Shown: positions 61,546 to 64,000 of the stretch, piece by piece
Numbering within the stretch: the first letter of the stretch is position 1
How the letters are laid out: each line of letters starts with the position of its first letter
Assembly (NCBI GenBank): GCA_963210315.1
Contig: OY723258.1
Coordinates: forward strand, 2,294,001 to 2,358,000
From: Rhynchopus euleeides
Lineage: Eukaryota; Euglenozoa; Diplonemea; Diplonemida; Diplonemidae
DNA length: 64,000 nt
Direction of reading: 5' to 3'
Made by a program: the position numbers and the translations under genes
The notes under the pieces: model-generated
Told to the model about the DNA's origin: nothing
The model's input: the letters and a program-made list of their open reading frames with translations, nothing else
Database searches by the model: none

Positions 61546-64000
61546 ATGTTGCTCGCACTTCTGAGTGCGAGTGCGAGTGCTGCCTGCCAACTGACGGAAT
61601 GGGAGCAGTTGATCCTCGACCAGCACAACACGTGGCGTGCTTCCACATCCCCACCTGCGAAGGACATGCTGAAGATGCGTTGGGACACCAACATCGCGAA
61701 GAACATGGCGAGCTGGCTGAGCAGCTGTGACCCCAACTGGCCGCACTCCGACCAGAAGAAGAACCGCAAAGATGTTGGTGGGTACGAGTACCTTGGTGAG
61801 AACCTGGCGTACTGCGCGGGGACTGCGTGTCCTGACAAGTTTGCTGACGGGACGATTGCACACGTCGGTCAGGGCTGGTGGGATGAGAAGGACGACTACA
61901 ACTACGCGACTGACAGCTCCACCGGTGGCATGACGGCACACTACACACAGATGGCATCGTCCAACATCTACGCCATGGGGTGTGCTGCACAGAAGTGCAA
62001 CAGTCCTGGTCCTTACGGGTGGCAGGGCGAGTGGTGGTGGGTCGGGTGCCAGTACGGGGAGCGTGGCCAGGGTTACTGGGTTGGGACGAAGCCGTACGAG
62101 CAGGGTTCGGGTGGTCTTGTCGAGCCGCCTGCCTCTGTCTTCACGAAGAACCCTGGTCTCTGCAAGGATGGTGGGGCACCGCCTGCGCCTGCTGCTGTTG
62201 ACGAGTGCGCCGCCGACCCCTGTGGGAAGGGACAGACTTGCAAGGACCCTGACCAGAAGAAGGAGAAGGACTTCACGTGCGAGTGTGAAACTGACCCGAA
62301 GGTGAAGCAGACTGGAAGCCCTGCGACGTGCCCCTCTGCCCCTGCCCCTGCACCTGCACCTGGCGGCAGCCCTTCAGGCAGTTCGTGCCCGCTTACCGAA
62401 TGGGAGCAGTTGATTCTCGACCAGCACAACACGTGGCGTGCTTCCACATCCCCACCTGCGAAGGACATGCTGAAGGTGCGTTGGGACACCAACATTGCGA
62501 AGAACATGGCGAGCTGGCTGAGCAGCTGTGACCCCAACTGGCCGCACTCCGACCAGAAGAAGAACCGCAAGGATGTTGGTGGGTACGAGTTCCTTGGTGA
62601 GAACCTGGCGTACTGTGCTGGGACTGCGTGTCCTGACAAGCTTGCTGACGGGACGATTGCACACGTCGGTCAGGGTTGGTGGGATGAGAAGGACGACTAC
62701 AACTACGCGACTGACAGCTCCACCGGTGGCATGACGGCACACTACACACAGATGGCATCGTCCAACATCTACGCCATGGGGTGTGCTGCACAGAAGTGCA
62801 ACAGTCCTGGTCCTTACGGGTGGCAGGGCGAGTGGTGGTGGGTCGGGTGCCAGTACGGAGAGCGTGGACAGGGTTACTGGGTTGGGACGAAGCCGTACGA
62901 GCAGGGTTCGGGTGGTCTTGTCGAGCCGCCTGCCTCTGTCTTCTCGAAGAACCCTGGCCTGTGCAAGGATGGTGGGGCACCGCCTGCCCCTGTGCCGCAG
63001 TCAGCAGCACCGGTCGCATCAGTGCCACCCACCATTTCACCTGAAACTGCCGCTCCTCCTTCACCTGCTCTGCCGACAGTGTCCCCTCCCACTTCGGCAC
63101 CCTCCCAGTCGACTGCGTCCCCGCCTGCACCTACACCTGCTGTTGACGAGTGCGCCGCCGACCCCTGTGGGAAGGGACAGACTTGCAAGGACCCTGACCA
63201 GAAGAAGGAGAAGGACTTCACGTGCGAGTGTGAAACTGACCCGAAGGTGAAGCAGACTGGAAGCCCTGCGACGTGCCCCTCTGCCCCTGCACCTGCACCT
63301 GGCGGCAGCCCTTCAGGCAGTTCGTGCCCGCTTACCGAATGGGAGCAGTTGATCCTCGACCAGCACAACACGTGGCGTGCTTCCACATCCCCACCTGCGA
63401 AGGACATGCTGAAGGTGCGTTGGGACACCAACATCGCGAAGAACATGGCGAGCTGGCTGAGCAGCTGTGACCCCAACTGGCCGCACTCCGACCAGAAGAA
63501 GAACCGCAAAGATGTTGGTGGGTACGAGTACCTTGGTGAGAACCTGGCGTACTGCGCGGGGACTGCGTGTCCCGACAAGCTTGCTGACGGGACGATTGCA
63601 CACGTCGGTCAGGGCTGGTGGGATGAGAAGGACGACTACAACTACGCGACTGACAGCTCCACCGGTGGCATGACGGCACACTACACACAGATGGCGTCGT
63701 CCAACATCTACGCCATGGGGTGTGCCGCACAGAAGTGCAACAGTCCTGGTCCTTACGGGTGGCAGGGCGAGTGGTGGTGGGTCGGGTGCCAGTACGGAGA
63801 GCGTGGACAGGGTTACTGGGTTGGGACGAAGCCGTACGAGCAGGGTTCGGGTGGTCTTGTCGAGCCGCCTGCCTCTGTCTTCTCGAAGAACCCTGGTCTC
63901 TGCAAGGATGGTGGTGCACCGCCTGCAACGGTAACGCCTGTCCCTGCGGGTCCTGTTGTTCCACCTTCGTCTGTCACCGCGACCCCGGCGACGGTGTCAC
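61546..64000 (+). CDS. CAP-domain surface protein with at least three CAP-EGF modules (3' end beyond window)
   Basis: Starts at ATG 61546 with signal peptide MLLALLSASASAAC and stays open to the window edge (818 codons). CAP1 about 61580-62180, EGF-like 1 62200-62335, CAP2 62390-62985. A Pro/Ala/Ser-rich spacer of about 45 residues (62985-63140) is found in this gene only. Then EGF-like 2, CAP3 63330-63920 and a further Pro/Thr stalk. Catalytic-like His/Glu residues are intact in all three (QHNTW, GENLAYC, WWDEKDD, HYTQM). Modules match those of the preceding gene with only a few synonymous or conservative changes (for example YEYLGEN versus YEFLGEN). A membrane anchor, if present, lies outside the window. 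Confidence 0.88.
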   Translation, partial: MLLALLSASASAACQLTEWEQLILDQHNTWRASTSPPAKDMLKMRWDTNIAKNMASWLSSCDPNWPHSDQKKNRKDVGGYEYLGENLAYCAGTACPDKFADGTIAHVGQGWWDEKDDYNYATDSSTGGMTAHYTQMASSNIYAMGCAAQKCNSPGPYGWQGEWWWVGCQYGERGQGYWVGTKPYEQGSGGLVEPPASVFTKNPGLCKDGGAPPAPAAVDECAADPCGKGQTCKDPDQKKEKDFTCECETDPKVKQTGSPATCPSAPAPAPAPGGSPSGSSCPLTEWEQLILDQHNTWRASTSPPAKDMLKVRWDTNIAKNMASWLSSCDPNWPHSDQKKNRKDVGGYEFLGENLAYCAGTACPDKLADGTIAHVGQGWWDEKDDYNYATDSSTGGMTAHYTQMASSNIYAMGCAAQKCNSPGPYGWQGEWWWVGCQYGERGQGYWVGTKPYEQGSGGLVEPPASVFSKNPGLCKDGGAPPAPVPQSAAPVASVPPTISPETAAPPSPALPTVSPPTSAPSQSTASPPAPTPAVDECAADPCGKGQTCKDPDQKKEKDFTCECETDPKVKQTGSPATCPSAPAPAPGGSPSGSSCPLTEWEQLILDQHNTWRASTSPPAKDMLKVRWDTNIAKNMASWLSSCDPNWPHSDQKKNRKDVGGYEYLGENLAYCAGTACPDKLADGTIAHVGQGWWDEKDDYNYATDSSTGGMTAHYTQMASSNIYAMGCAAQKCNSPGPYGWQGEWWWVGCQYGERGQGYWVGTKPYEQGSGGLVEPPASVFSKNPGLCKDGGAPPATVTPVPAGPVVPPSSVTATPATVS

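Overview
The window looks like nuclear DNA of a euglenozoan protist, most likely a diplonemid. Three things point there. (1) Every gene I can support, about a dozen over 64 kb, lies on the + strand, as expected for polycistronic, trans-spliced transcription. (2) The complete retrotransposon at 18973-23782 has the gag - tyrosine recombinase - RT/RNase H order of the VIPER/TATE elements of kinetoplastids, not the order of DIRS-1. (3) The receptor-type adenylate cyclase, the ORC1/CDC6-like protein and the 2-Cys peroxiredoxin have a kinetoplastid flavour. Genes also carry short GT-AG cis introns (16 clear ones, 46-241 bp), which nearly excludes kinetoplastids. DNA is GC-rich with many long homopolymer C/G tracts between genes. 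The species assignment is inference.

Layout. 1-16.4 kb is a gene-dense left arm: SNF8/VPS22 (ESCRT-II), a four-exon GRAM-like protein, an unrecognised helical protein, a mitochondrial methyltransferase-like protein, a small unrecognised intron-containing gene, a secreted/ER cysteine-containing protein, and a six-exon gene combining two zinc-binding cassettes with three PDZ domains. 16.4-32.4 kb is a repeat region: the VIPER-like element with A1-B1-A2-B2 split direct repeats, tandem and dispersed repeats, GC hairpins, and a solo terminal unit of the element at 31485-31662. 32.4-47.4 kb holds a peroxiredoxin, an ORC1/CDC6-like initiator ATPase with an acidic/SAP-like insertion, a receptor-type adenylate cyclase with a second degenerate cyclase domain, and a 1019-residue polytopic membrane protein. 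A 1.15 kb foldback element with about 360 bp terminal inverted repeats is inserted at 33267-34417, and an inverted copy lies at 51896-53047. 47.4-56 kb is a second repeat region. 56-64 kb holds adenylate kinase and two adjacent CAP-domain (SCP/TAPS) surface or secreted proteins, whose five CAP modules are almost identical at DNA level. The last gene runs off the window.

The genes do not form a functional pathway. They are a co-directional array of housekeeping and surface genes interrupted by mobile DNA. The most interesting content is the VIPER-like retroelement with its solo derivatives and its reconstructable insertion site, the uniform GTATGC 5' splice site, and three unusual domain architectures (PDZ/zinc, ORC1-acidic-SAP, tandem cyclase).
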